DNA from: Sphingomonas profundi
GTDB lineage: Bacteria; Pseudomonadota; Alphaproteobacteria; Sphingomonadales; Sphingomonadaceae
Reading direction: 5' to 3'
Assembly (NCBI RefSeq): GCF_009739515.1
Contig: NZ_CP046535.1
Coordinates: 2,914,001-2,978,000 of the forward strand
Length of the DNA stretch: 64,000 nt
Shown here: positions 25,810 through 34,082 of the stretch, in pieces
Layout: every line of letters begins with the position of its first letter
Numbering within the stretch: position 1 is the stretch's first letter
Notes under the pieces: model-generated
Database searches by the model: none
The model's input: the letters and a program-made list of their open reading frames with translations, nothing else
What the model was told of the DNA's origin: nothing
Translations under genes and position numbers: made by a program

Positions 25810-26817
25810 ATGAGCAGCACCGAAGCCCTCGCCGCGGCACTCGACTCGGTCAAGGATCCGATCTCCGGCCTTGGCCTGATCGCCAGCGGCCGCGCCGCCC
25901 CGCCCCGCATGGCCGACGACATGGCGAGCGTGATCCTCGACGTGACCGGCCTCTCGGCCAGGGCGCGCGAGGCGCTGGAGGGATCGATCAAGGCCGCGCT
26001 CGGCGCGATCGCGGGCGTCGCCGGCGTGCGCGTGGCGATGACGGCGGAGAAGCGCGCCCGCCGGCTGATCGCCATCGGCAGCGGCAAGGGCGGCGTCGGC
26101 AAGTCCACCGTCTCCGCCAATGTGGCGATCGCGCTCCAGCGGCTGGGCGTGAAGGTGGGCCTGATCGACGCCGACATCTACGGCCCCTCGCAGGCGCGGC
26201 TGATGGCGACGGAGGGGATGCGGCCCGAGGCGGAGGATCAGAAGATGATCCCGGTGCCCTCCCGCTTCGGCGTGCCGATGCTCTCGATGGCGCATCTGGT
26301 GCGCGGCGGCCAGGCGATCGCGTGGCGCGGGCCGATGGCGGGCAACGCGCTGGGCCAGCTGATCGACGCGCACTGGGGCGAGGTGGATACGCTGATCGTA
26401 GATCTGCCGCCCGGCACCGGCGACATCCAGCTCTCGCTGATCCAGAAGCACAAGCCCAAGGGCGCGATCATCGTCTCCACCCCGCAGGATCTCGCGCTGA
26501 TCGACGCCGCCCGCGCCATCGACCTGTTCAATCAGTCGACCGTGCCGATCGTCGGCCTGGTCGAGAACATGGCCGGCTACCAGTGCCCGCACTGCGGCGA
26601 GGTCAGCGATCCGTTCGGTGCGGGCGGGGCGGAAGCGGCGGCGGCGACGCTGGGCCTGCCGTTCCTCGGCCGCGTGCCGCTGGAGATCGCGATCCGCAAG
26701 GCATCGGATGCCGGCGAGCCGCCGGCCGCCGGCGGCGACGCGCACGCCCAGCCTTTCCTGGATATCGCCGGCCGCCTGCTCGAATGGCTGAACCCCGGCG
26801 TCGTTCGGCAGTTCTGA
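25810..26817 (+). CDS. apbC: Iron-sulfur cluster carrier ATPase, Mrp/ApbC family
   Basis: A 335-residue P-loop NTPase that binds and transfers Fe-S clusters. Residues 1-75 form a short N-terminal domain of the MIP18/DUF59 type; the deviant Walker A GKGGVGKST lies at about 92-100, followed by DADIYGPSQ, VDLPPGTGD and a cysteine pair CPHC (YQCPHCGEVSD) that coordinates the bridging cluster in dimers. It faces hflK divergently. Confidence 0.93.
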   Translation: MSSTEALAAALDSVKDPISGLGLIASGRAAPPRMADDMASVILDVTGLSARAREALEGSIKAALGAIAGVAGVRVAMTAEKRARRLIAIGSGKGGVGKSTVSANVAIALQRLGVKVGLIDADIYGPSQARLMATEGMRPEAEDQKMIPVPSRFGVPMLSMAHLVRGGQAIAWRGPMAGNALGQLIDAHWGEVDTLIVDLPPGTGDIQLSLIQKHKPKGAIIVSTPQDLALIDAARAIDLFNQSTVPIVGLVENMAGYQCPHCGEVSDPFGAGGAEAAAATLGLPFLGRVPLEIAIRKASDAGEPPAAGGDAHAQPFLDIAGRLLEWLNPGVVRQF

Positions 26818-26845
26818 TGCCGTAGGCGGCGTGCGTGAAACCACA

Positions 26846-26962
26846 CCGCTCATCCTGAGGAGCCGTCGAGCACGGGCGAAATGGCGTCTCGAAGGAACAG
26901 CCGGCGCGCTTGCCCTTCGAGACGGGCCTTCGCCGGGCTCAGTCCCTCCTCAGGATGAGCGG
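26846..26962. repeat. Nested intergenic palindrome (CTCATCCTGAGGAG family)
   Basis: The outer arms CCGCTCATCCTGAGGAG (26846-26862) and complement (26946-26962) are perfect. Inner arms CGTCTCGAAGG (26885-26895) and CCTTCGAGACG (26914-26924) nest inside. A relative with the same outer and inner words lies at 52853-52953. It separates apbC from the CoA-binding gene. Confidence 0.88.
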
Positions 26963-27006
26963 AGCGGGTAAGGCAATATGTCGCGATCCGTTCAGGAGAA
27001 AAGACC

Positions 27007-27435
27007 ATGCCGATCACGTCCGATGCCGAAATCGCCGCACTGCTGGCCGAAACCCGCACGATCGCGATGGTCGGCGCGTCGGACCGGCCCGACCGGCCGA
27101 GCTTCGGCGTGATGCGCTTCCTGCAGGATCGCGGCTATCGCGTGCTGCCGGTCAACCCGCAGATCACCGGCGAGCATGTCCACGGCGAATATGTCTGGCG
27201 GGAGCTGGCGCAGATCGGCGAGCCGATCGACATGGTCGATATCTTCCGCCGCCCGCAGGCCGCCGGCGAGGCGGTGGACGAGGCGATCGCGGCGGGTGCG
27301 AAATCGGTGTGGATGCAGCTGGGCGTGATCAACGAGGCGGCGGCGGCGCGGGCCGAGGCGGCCGGGCTGAAGGTGGTGGTCGATCGCTGCCCGGTGATCG
27401 AGTTCCGCCGGATGCGGCTGCCGGATGTCGCGTGA
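27007..27435 (+). CDS. CoA-binding domain protein (CoA_binding_2)
   Basis: A 142-residue single-domain Rossmann-like protein of the YccU type: TIAMVGASDRPDRPSFGVMRFL, YRVLPVNPQ, DMVDIFRRP and SVWMQLGVINEAAAARAEAAG are characteristic. Family members bind CoA; a catalytic role is not established. AGGAG lies about 8 bases before ATG 27007. It ends 43 bp before a small convergent gene. Confidence 0.9.
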   Translation: MPITSDAEIAALLAETRTIAMVGASDRPDRPSFGVMRFLQDRGYRVLPVNPQITGEHVHGEYVWRELAQIGEPIDMVDIFRRPQAAGEAVDEAIAAGAKSVWMQLGVINEAAAARAEAAGLKVVVDRCPVIEFRRMRLPDVA

Positions 27436-27478
27436 GGACTAAAGATCGAGGATCAGGGACTGAGGCTCGGGCAGGCTC

Positions 27479-27631
27479 TCAGTCGAGACCGCGCGCCGCG
27501 CGGCGTAGCGAGGTCATCTCCAGCCAGCCCTCCAGCCGATCCAGCAGGGCGTCGACCTCGGCCGGCGTCACCCGCGTCGGGCCGACATAGGCGTCGCGCA
27601 GCAGCGTGTTGAAGATCGCGTCGTCGTCCAT
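27479..27631 (-). CDS. 50-residue small hypothetical protein
   Basis: ATG 27631 is preceded by GGAGG at a 6-base spacing, an excellent ribosome-binding site. The product starts MDDDAIFNTLLRDAYVGPTR and continues with a helical, amphipathic region (VDALLDRLEGWLEMTSLRRA). Acidic at the front and basic at the end, it has a natural protein-like composition with little of the shadow-frame arginine/proline bias. No family is recognised. It may be a small regulator or an uncharacterised conserved sphingomonad protein. Confidence 0.6.
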   Translation of the reverse strand: MDDDAIFNTLLRDAYVGPTRVTPAEVDALLDRLEGWLEMTSLRRAARGLD

Positions 27632-27693
27632 CCCGGGCCTCCGCAGCAGCATCGTCACGTCCCAAGCCGTCCGGCGCCGTGCTGTTTCGCGAA

Positions 27694-27722
27694 ATCCCGG
27701 CGGCTGCCCCAGCCGCCGGGAT
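27694..27722 (-). terminator. 12-bp hairpin downstream of cysQ-like gene
   Basis: ATCCCGGCGGCT (27694-27705) and its perfect complement (27711-27722) enclose a 5-base loop. It lies about 105 bp past the cysQ-like stop and is followed on the minus strand by TTTCG, a weak U tract. It is a plausible terminator for the pmbA-cysQ transcript. Confidence 0.45.
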
Positions 27723-27827
27723 CCCGGTGCGCGACCCCGTTGCAGGCGGGATAGGCTGCATCCGCCGGATCGGACAATTAGACGTTCGTCGCGGGATCGC
27801 GCTTTGATGGTTAGCGAAAGGTTGCGC

Positions 27828-28607
27828 TCAGCGCACTACGGCCGCCGCCGCCCGCCCGGCCAGCCGTTCCACCGCCGCATGGTGGATGCCGGGGGCCGTG
27901 GCCAGCACGCCGAACATCTCGCCGCGCGTGGAATTGTAGCGCAGCGGCTGGCCGCGCGCGTCCGTCACGGTCGCGCCCGCCTCCTGCGCGATCAGCGCGG
28001 CGGCGGCGATGTCCCACTCATGGCCCCAGCGCAGCGAGGCGAGCAGGTCCGCATCGCCGCACGCGACCATCGCCATGCGCAGCGCGATCGAGTTCGGCTT
28101 GGCCACGGCGACGAGATCGGCATCCACCTTCGGCAGCGTATCGGCCGGCACCCGCGCGCCCGGCAGCAGCGATCGATCGCGCACGTGCACGGCCACGCCG
28201 TTGCGGGTCGCGCCACCTCCCGCCTCCGCCCGCCAATGCTCGCCGCGGGCCGGCGCGTCGAGCACGCCGATCAGCGGCCGCCCGCCCTCCGCCAGCGCGA
28301 TCGAGACCGCCCAGCCATCGCGCCCGCGCAGGAAATCGCGTGTGCCGTCGATCGGATCGACCAGCCACACGCGGGTGCGGGTGAGCCGCTCGGCGCTGTC
28401 CAGCGTCTCCTCGGAGAGCCAGCCCGCCTCGGGATCGATCCGGGTCAGCCGCTCCAGCAGCATCGCGTCCGCCTCGATGTCCACGTCGCACACCGGGTGG
28501 CCGGGCTCCTTCTCCCAGCGTCGATACTCGCCGCGGAACCGGGTGTTGACCATCGCGCCCACCTCGCGCGCCACGGCGCTCACCGCATCGAGCAGGCTCT
28601 CAGGCAC
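27828..28607 (-). CDS. cysQ: Inositol-monophosphatase-family phosphatase, CysQ-like
   Basis: A 259-residue Mg-dependent phosphatase. Metal ligands are readable: E66/E67 (WLSEET), D84 and D87 in DPIDGTRDFL, and a C-terminal acidic residue in WGHEWDIAAAALI. The order and FLRG favour the CysQ/3'(2'),5'-bisphosphate nucleotidase branch over inositol monophosphatase, but the substrate is not proven. GTG 28607 overlaps the end of pmbA by 8 bp. Confidence 0.82.
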   Translation of the reverse strand: MPESLLDAVSAVAREVGAMVNTRFRGEYRRWEKEPGHPVCDVDIEADAMLLERLTRIDPEAGWLSEETLDSAERLTRTRVWLVDPIDGTRDFLRGRDGWAVSIALAEGGRPLIGVLDAPARGEHWRAEAGGGATRNGVAVHVRDRSLLPGARVPADTLPKVDADLVAVAKPNSIALRMAMVACGDADLLASLRWGHEWDIAAAALIAQEAGATVTDARGQPLRYNSTRGEMFGVLATAPGIHHAAVERLAGRAAAAVVR

Positions 28608-29946
28608 CGGCGACCATCATCCCTTCGATGCGGATCGTCGGCACGTCGGTAGCGCGGCGGAATTCCAGATCGTTGGCCGGCGTGAGATTCAGGAACATGT
28701 CCTTCAGATTGCCGGCGATCGTGATCTCGGCGACGGGTTCGGCGATCCGGCCGTCGCGGATCACGAAGCCGGATGCGCCGCGGCTATAGTCGCCGGTCAC
28801 GCCGTTCACACCCTGGCCGATCAGCTCGGTGACGTAGAGGCCGAGCCGGATGTCGGCGATCAGATCCTCCGGCAGCAGGGTGCCGGCCGCCATGTAGAGG
28901 TTGCTGGTGCCGGCGCCGGGCGGCCCGCCGACGCCGCGCACGGCATGGCCGGTGGGCGAAAGGCCGAGCTGGCGGGCGGAGGCCGAATCGAGCAGCCAGC
29001 CGGTCAGCACGCCGTCGGCGACGATCTCGCTGGGCGCGGTCGGCAGCCCCTCGCCGTCGAACGGTTTGGAGCGGAGGCCGCGCGGCCGGTGCGGATCGTC
29101 CCGCACCACGATGCCCTCGGCGAAGATCCGCTGGCCGAGCTTCTCCAGCAGGAAGCTGGTGCGCCGGGCGATGGCCGCGCCGGTGATCGCCCCGGTCAGG
29201 TGGCCCAGCAGCCCCGATCCCACGCGCGGATCGTAGACCACCGGCATCTGCCCGGAGGCGAGCTTGCCGGGGTTCAGCCGGGCGACGGCGCGGTCGGCGG
29301 CGCGCCGGCCGATCGCCTCCGGCGCTTCCAGCAAGGCGGCGTGGCGGGCGCTGTGGAAGCTGTAGTCGCGCTGCATGGCGGCGCCCTCACCGGCGATGAC
29401 GCTGGCCGAAACGCTGTAGCCGCTCGTCGCATAGCCGCCGGCGAAGCCGTGGCTGGTGCCCAGCGCGAACACCGCGCGGCTGGCGCTGGCGGACGCGCCC
29501 TCGCTGTTGGTGACGCCGGCCACGCCGCGCGCCGCATCCTCCGCCGCCAGCGCGCGGGCGCGCAGATCGGCCGGTGCGGGATCGGCGCCGTCGTCCGCAT
29601 CCACGTCGCGCGGCGGGCCGGCGAGCAGCCGGTCGGCGGGCGCGAGGCCGGACCATCTGTCCTCCGGCGCCTCCCGCGCCATCGCCAGCGCGCGATCGAC
29701 GAGCGCCGCCAGCGCCTCGCCCGACAGATCGGACGAGGAGACGCTGGCCGAGCGCGAGCCGACGAACAGCCGCAGGTCGATCTCCTCGCCCTCCGAACGC
29801 TCGACATCCTCGAGCGCGCCGAGCCGCACCTGCACCTGGGTGGAGGCGTTGCACACGTAGATGGCGTCGGCGGCGTCGGCCCCGGCGCGGGTTGCCCGGG
29901 CGATGAGGGCGGCGACCTGGTCCTGGGCGGCTGGGGGGCTTAGCAT
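28600..29946 (-). CDS. pmbA: PmbA/TldE metallopeptidase-family protein
   Basis: The 448-residue protein matches the TldD/PmbA family: VTNSEGASAS, GTSHGFAGGYATSGY, PVVYDPRVGSGLLGHL, VAEITIAGNLKDMFLNL and a C-terminal PTIRIEGMMVAG. PmbA partners with TldD, which carries the metal site; together they process small modified peptides and affect antitoxin or microcin turnover in E. coli. tldD is not in this window. It forms a unit with the overlapping cysQ-like gene. Confidence 0.92.
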   Translation of the reverse strand: MLSPPAAQDQVAALIARATRAGADAADAIYVCNASTQVQVRLGALEDVERSEGEEIDLRLFVGSRSASVSSSDLSGEALAALVDRALAMAREAPEDRWSGLAPADRLLAGPPRDVDADDGADPAPADLRARALAAEDAARGVAGVTNSEGASASASRAVFALGTSHGFAGGYATSGYSVSASVIAGEGAAMQRDYSFHSARHAALLEAPEAIGRRAADRAVARLNPGKLASGQMPVVYDPRVGSGLLGHLTGAITGAAIARRTSFLLEKLGQRIFAEGIVVRDDPHRPRGLRSKPFDGEGLPTAPSEIVADGVLTGWLLDSASARQLGLSPTGHAVRGVGGPPGAGTSNLYMAAGTLLPEDLIADIRLGLYVTELIGQGVNGVTGDYSRGASGFVIRDGRIAEPVAEITIAGNLKDMFLNLTPANDLEFRRATDVPTIRIEGMMVAGA

Positions 29947-30022
29947 CTGCCGGACTTAGGAGCGCGACCGGGCAACGTCATCCCTTTTGTGACGACCTTT
30001 TGCGCCGACCGACGCCGGCCCG

Positions 30023-30967
30023 TCAGGCAGACTGGCCGATCACCAGGCAGGCGAGCGCCATCAGCAGCCCGGCAAAGCGGTTGGTGCGGAACTTCGCGAG
30101 TGCGTCGGCGCCGTCCGCCGGGCGCAGCGCCGTCACCTGCCAGGCGAGGTGGAGCGCCACCGGCAGCAGCGCCGCCAGCGCCAGCGGCTGCGGCCGCACC
30201 GCCCAGATCGCAGCCCCCCACAGCCCAACCGCGCCGGCATAGAAGCAGGCGACGCCGCCCCGCGCCCGCGACCCCAGCGCGCGGGCCGAGGATCGGACGC
30301 CGGCCAGCGCATCGTCCTCCACATCCTGCAGCGCGTAGATCGTGTCGTAGCCGATCACCCACAGCACCGATCCGGCGTAGAGCAGCAGCGCCGGCGCCGG
30401 CAGCGTGCCCGTCACCGCCGGCCAGCCGACCAGCGCCGCCCACGAGAAGACGAGGCCCAGCCACGCCTGCGGCCACCAGGTGATCCGCTTCATGAACGGA
30501 TAGGCGGCGACCAGGGCCAGGCTGGCGAGCGCGACGATCCGCGCCACCGGCGCCAGCCGCAGCAGCACGACGAGCCCGACGAGACAGAGGGCGACGAGCC
30601 AGATCCACGCCGCCGTCAGGCTCACCCGCTTGCTCGCCAGCGGACGCAGGCGGGTGCGCGCCACCTGCGCGTCGAGATCGCGATCGACGATGTCGTTGTA
30701 GACGCAGCCCGCCGCCCGCATCACGAACGCGCCCAGGGCGAACCACAGCAGCAGATCCCACCGCCGCACCGCCCCGCCCGCCAGCGCGATCGCCCACGCG
30801 CCCGGCCAGTACAGCAGCCACGCGCCGATCGGCCGATCCACCCGCGCCAGCGAGAGGAACGGCCGCGCCGCCGCCGGCATCGCCGCGATCAGCCCGCGCC
30901 GCTCGCTATCTGGCACGATCTCGGCCGGCACGGCTTCGGCCGGTTCGCTGACGGGTTGAGGGTCCAT
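30023..30967 (-). CDS. ubiA: 4-hydroxybenzoate polyprenyltransferase
   Basis: An integral membrane prenyltransferase of ubiquinone synthesis. From ATG 30967 the product has 314 residues and about eight membrane segments. The first Asp-rich motif NDIVDRDLD lies at 91-99 and the second in YALQDVEDD; RPIGAWLLYWPGAWA is typical of bacterial UbiA. An upstream in-frame start (31066) would extend into the dedA promoter with an arginine-rich sequence and is not preferred. Confidence 0.94.
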   Translation of the reverse strand: MDPQPVSEPAEAVPAEIVPDSERRGLIAAMPAAARPFLSLARVDRPIGAWLLYWPGAWAIALAGGAVRRWDLLLWFALGAFVMRAAGCVYNDIVDRDLDAQVARTRLRPLASKRVSLTAAWIWLVALCLVGLVVLLRLAPVARIVALASLALVAAYPFMKRITWWPQAWLGLVFSWAALVGWPAVTGTLPAPALLLYAGSVLWVIGYDTIYALQDVEDDALAGVRSSARALGSRARGGVACFYAGAVGLWGAAIWAVRPQPLALAALLPVALHLAWQVTALRPADGADALAKFRTNRFAGLLMALACLVIGQSA

Positions 30968-31086
30968 GGCGCCGGCCTTTAGGCCGATCGGGCACCGCTC
31001 GTCATCCGCGGCCGTGACGGGAATTAGTAGCCTTTCGCCCGCCGGCAGGGCATCCCTGCGCCGCACGCCACAGCCGGAGCCACCGC

Positions 31087-31728
31087 TTGAACCTGTTCGA
31101 ACATATTCTCGGCTGGGTCGCCGGGCTCATCGTCGGCTTCATCTCGGCCACGGGCTATCTCGGCATCGTGCTGCTGATGGCGATCGAATCGGCCTGCATT
31201 CCGCTGCCGTCGGAGGTCATCATGCCCTTCTCCGGCTACCTCGTCTCGACCGGGCGGTTCGATCTGTGGGCGGTGGCGACGGCGGGCGCGATCGGCTGCA
31301 ATCTCGGCTCGATCCTGCCCTATGAGGCGGGCAAGCGCGGCGGCCGGCCGGTGGTGGAGCGGTGGGGCAAATATTTCCTCGTCGATCTGCACGATCTCGA
31401 TCGGGCCGAGCGGTTCTTCGCACGCTTCGGCAGCATCGCCACGCTGATCGGACGGCTGCTGCCGGTGGTCCGCTCGTTCATCGCGCTGCCGGCGGGCGTG
31501 GCGCGGATGCCGCTCGTCAAGTTCCACGTCTACACCTTCGTCGGCTCGTGGCCGTGGTGCTTCGGCCTGGCCTGGGTGGGCCGCGAACTGGGCGAACACT
31601 GGAACAGCGATCCGCGGATCAAGGCGCTGTTCCATCGCGCCGATCTGATCATCGGCATCGCCATCGTGCTGGCGGTCGGCTACTTCCTCTACCGCCGCCT
31701 CGCCAAGCGCCGCGCCGCCCGCCCGTGA
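31087..31728 (+). CDS. DedA-family inner-membrane protein
   Basis: A 213-residue protein with the DedA hallmarks: ESACIPLPSEVIMPFSGYL, GSILPYEAGKRGGRP and FARFGSIATLIGRLLPVVRS with the conserved basic residue, then IALPAGVARMPL. DedA proteins affect membrane homeostasis, and some act as undecaprenyl-phosphate or phospholipid translocases. TTG 31087 is used, with GGAG upstream. The stop overlaps the next gene start (GTGA). Confidence 0.92.
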   Translation: MNLFEHILGWVAGLIVGFISATGYLGIVLLMAIESACIPLPSEVIMPFSGYLVSTGRFDLWAVATAGAIGCNLGSILPYEAGKRGGRPVVERWGKYFLVDLHDLDRAERFFARFGSIATLIGRLLPVVRSFIALPAGVARMPLVKFHVYTFVGSWPWCFGLAWVGRELGEHWNSDPRIKALFHRADLIIGIAIVLAVGYFLYRRLAKRRAARP

Positions 31729-32459
31729 CGGCCTTCCTCGCCCGGCCGGATGGCATGCGCCTGGCGGTGAGCCACCGGCAGGGCAGCGGGCCGACGATCG
31801 TCTTCCTGCCGGGCTACATGTCAGACATGGCCGGCGGCAAGGCGCTCGCCATCGATGCGTGGGCCGCGGCGCGCGGGCGCGCGGTGCTGCGGCTGGACTA
31901 TTCCGGCTGCGGCGCCAGCGAGGGCGCCTTCGCCGACGGCACGCTGGCCGTGTGGCGCGACGACGTGCTGCATGCGGTCGACACGCTGGCCGCCGGGCCG
32001 CTGCTGCTCGTCGGCTCCTCGATGGGCGGATGGCTGATGCTGCTGGTGGCGCTCGCGAGGGCGGATCGGATCGCCGGGCTGGTCGGCATCGCCGCCGCGC
32101 CCGACTTCACCGAATGGGGCTTCGACGCGGTCGCCAAGGCCTGCCTCGCCCGCGACGGCCGCCTCTCGCAACCCTCCGCTTATGCCGAGGAGCCCACCGT
32201 CACCACCCTCGCCTTCTGGCAGAGCGGGCAGGCGAACCTGCTGCTGGATCGTCCGATCGCGCTCGATTGCCCGGTGCGGCTGCTGCACGGGCAGGCCGAC
32301 GCCGACGTGCCGTGGCAGGTCGCGCCGCGCCTTGCCGCGGCGCTGCGTTCAGCCGACGTGCAGACCATCCTCGTCAAGGACGGCGATCATCGCCTCTCGC
32401 GCCCGCAGGATATCGCCCTGCTGATCGCCACCTTGGAGAGCCTGCCGGAGCATCCATGA
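31725..32459 (+). CDS. Alpha/beta hydrolase
   Basis: A 244-residue single-domain hydrolase. The nucleophile is S99 in GSSMGG, the acid D194 (GQADADVPW) and the base H222 (DGDHRL); LDYSGCGASEG is the oxyanion-side loop. It resembles the BAAT/ABHD10-type carboxylesterases. The GTG start overlaps the dedA stop and its own stop overlaps the TPR gene start, so the three are translationally coupled. The substrate is unknown. Confidence 0.88.
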   Translation: MTAFLARPDGMRLAVSHRQGSGPTIVFLPGYMSDMAGGKALAIDAWAAARGRAVLRLDYSGCGASEGAFADGTLAVWRDDVLHAVDTLAAGPLLLVGSSMGGWLMLLVALARADRIAGLVGIAAAPDFTEWGFDAVAKACLARDGRLSQPSAYAEEPTVTTLAFWQSGQANLLLDRPIALDCPVRLLHGQADADVPWQVAPRLAAALRSADVQTILVKDGDHRLSRPQDIALLIATLESLPEHP

Positions 32460-33214
32460 TCCCGCTGCTGTTCGCACTTGCCACCACTGTCGCCGGACCC
32501 GCCACGCCGGTCGATCCGACGATCGCCCGCTTCGACAGGTGCGCCGCACTGGCCAAGGCCGATCCGGCGAAGGCGGCGGCGGAGGCCGATGCGTGGCGGC
32601 TCGGCGGCGGCGGCCTGCCGGCGCGCATGTGCCTGGGCCTCGCCTATGCCGCGCAGGAGCGGTTCGGCCCGGCCGCCGTGGCGTTCGAGCAGGCCGCGCG
32701 TGAGGCCGAGATCCAGCGCGACGGCCGCGCCGCCACGCTGTGGGTGCAGGCCGGCAACGCCGCGCTGGCCGATGGCGACGCCGGCAAGGCGCGCGGCTTT
32801 CTCGATCGCGCGCTGGCGCTGCCCGTGCTGTCCTCCGCCCAGCGCGGCGAGGCGTTCCTCGATCACGCCCGCGCGCAGGTGGCGGTCGGCTATCTCGATG
32901 CGGCGCGCACCGATATCGATCAGGCGCTGGCGCTGGTGCCGCGCGATCCGATGGCGTGGTTGCTCTCCGCCACCCTCGCCCGCCGCCAGAGCGAGGGGCC
33001 GCGCGCCGCCAAGGACATCGCCGAGGCCGCCCGCCTGGCACCGGACGAGGCGGCGATCGCCTATGAGGAGGGCAATGTCGCCAGCCTGCTCGGCAAACCG
33101 GAGGAGGCGCGGGCCGCCTGGGCGCGCGCCGCCGGCAGGGATGCCGACAGCCCGGCGGGCCGCGCCGCGGCGATGGCGCTGGCCGGCAAGGCGGACGCGC
33201 CGCCCGCACCCTGA
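32456..33214 (+). CDS. Exported tetratricopeptide-repeat protein
   Basis: The 252-residue product has a short hydrophobic N-terminus (MIPLLFALATTVAGPATP) that could be a signal peptide and three to four TPR-like helical pairs (AALWVQAGNAALADGDAGKA-like, DIDQALALVPRDPMAWLL, EEGNVASLLGKPEEARAAWA). It should act as a protein-interaction scaffold, probably periplasmic. It overlaps the hydrolase gene by 4 bp (ATGA). Confidence 0.8.
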   Translation: MIPLLFALATTVAGPATPVDPTIARFDRCAALAKADPAKAAAEADAWRLGGGGLPARMCLGLAYAAQERFGPAAVAFEQAAREAEIQRDGRAATLWVQAGNAALADGDAGKARGFLDRALALPVLSSAQRGEAFLDHARAQVAVGYLDAARTDIDQALALVPRDPMAWLLSATLARRQSEGPRAAKDIAEAARLAPDEAAIAYEEGNVASLLGKPEEARAAWARAAGRDADSPAGRAAAMALAGKADAPPAP

Positions 33215-33252
33215 CCCTTCCGCTCGCCCGGCCGTGCGCCTAGATAGCGATC

Positions 33253-33666
33253 ATGAAATATCTCCACACGATGATCCGCGTGTCCGATCCGGACGCCACC
33301 GTGCGCTTCTTCGAGCTGCTGGGCCTGCGGGAGGTGCGCCGCTTCGACAACGAGGCCGGCAAGTTCACCCTCATCTTCCTCGCCGCCCCCGGCGACGAGG
33401 AGGCGCAGGTGGAGCTCACGCATAATTGGGGCGAGGAGGGCTATGGCGGCGGTCGCAACTTCGGCCACCTCGCCTACCGCGTCGACGATATCTACGAGAC
33501 GTGCCAGCGGCTGCTGGATGCCGGCGTGACGATCAACCGCCCGCCGCGCGACGGCCACATGGCCTTCGTCCGCACGCCCGACGGCATTTCAATCGAGCTG
33601 CTGCAGGAGGGCCGTCTTGAGCCGGCCGAGCCGTGGCTCTCGATGCCGAACAGCGGCAGCTGGTAG
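33253..33666 (+). CDS. gloA: Lactoylglutathione lyase (glyoxalase I)
   Basis: A 137-residue VOC-fold metalloenzyme that isomerises the methylglyoxal-glutathione hemithioacetal. Metal ligands H5, E54 (QVELTHN), H72 (FGHLAY) and E115 (ISIELLQ) occupy the expected places, and NEAGKFTLIFLA is typical. The product goes to GloB, encoded two genes downstream. Confidence 0.95.
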   Translation: MKYLHTMIRVSDPDATVRFFELLGLREVRRFDNEAGKFTLIFLAAPGDEEAQVELTHNWGEEGYGGGRNFGHLAYRVDDIYETCQRLLDAGVTINRPPRDGHMAFVRTPDGISIELLQEGRLEPAEPWLSMPNSGSW

Positions 33667-33674
33667 GCCGCGCC

Positions 33675-34082
33675 GTGCCGGGCCTGCTCGTCAATGTGGA
33701 CGTGCCCGATCTGGCGGCGGGCGAAGCGTTCTACACAGGCGGCCTCGGCCTGGTCGCCGGCCGCCGCTTCGGCGGTGACGTCGTCGAACTGCTCGGCGGG
33801 GATGCGCCGCTCTACCTGATCGCCCGCCCGGCGGGCCGGCGGGAAGAGGCCTACGGCGCCGTGACGCGCGATTACGCGCGGCACTGGACGCCGGTCCACC
33901 TCGACTTCGTCGTCGACGATCTCGATGCGGCCGTAGCGCGCGTCACAGCGGCCGGCGCCACGCCGCAGGGTGGCGTGCGCCCGGCCGGCTATGGCCGCAT
34001 CGCCACCTTCGCCGATCCGTTCGGCCACGGCCTGTGCCTCATCCAGTTCAACGCGGAGGGCTATGATGCCATCGCCGACTGA
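33675..34082 (+). CDS. VOC-family (glyoxalase-like) protein
   Basis: A single-domain VOC protein of about 135 residues (VNVDVPDLAAGEAFYTGGLG, VVELLGGDAPLYLIAR, HLDFVVDDLDAAVARVTAAG, TFADPFGHGLCLIQF). GTG 33675, 8 bp after gloA, gives the natural N-terminus; GTG 33633 would overlap gloA. It keeps H and D/E positions that could bind metal. Its place between gloA and gloB suggests aldehyde detoxification or resistance, but the substrate is unknown. Confidence 0.82.
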   Translation: MPGLLVNVDVPDLAAGEAFYTGGLGLVAGRRFGGDVVELLGGDAPLYLIARPAGRREEAYGAVTRDYARHWTPVHLDFVVDDLDAAVARVTAAGATPQGGVRPAGYGRIATFADPFGHGLCLIQFNAEGYDAIAD

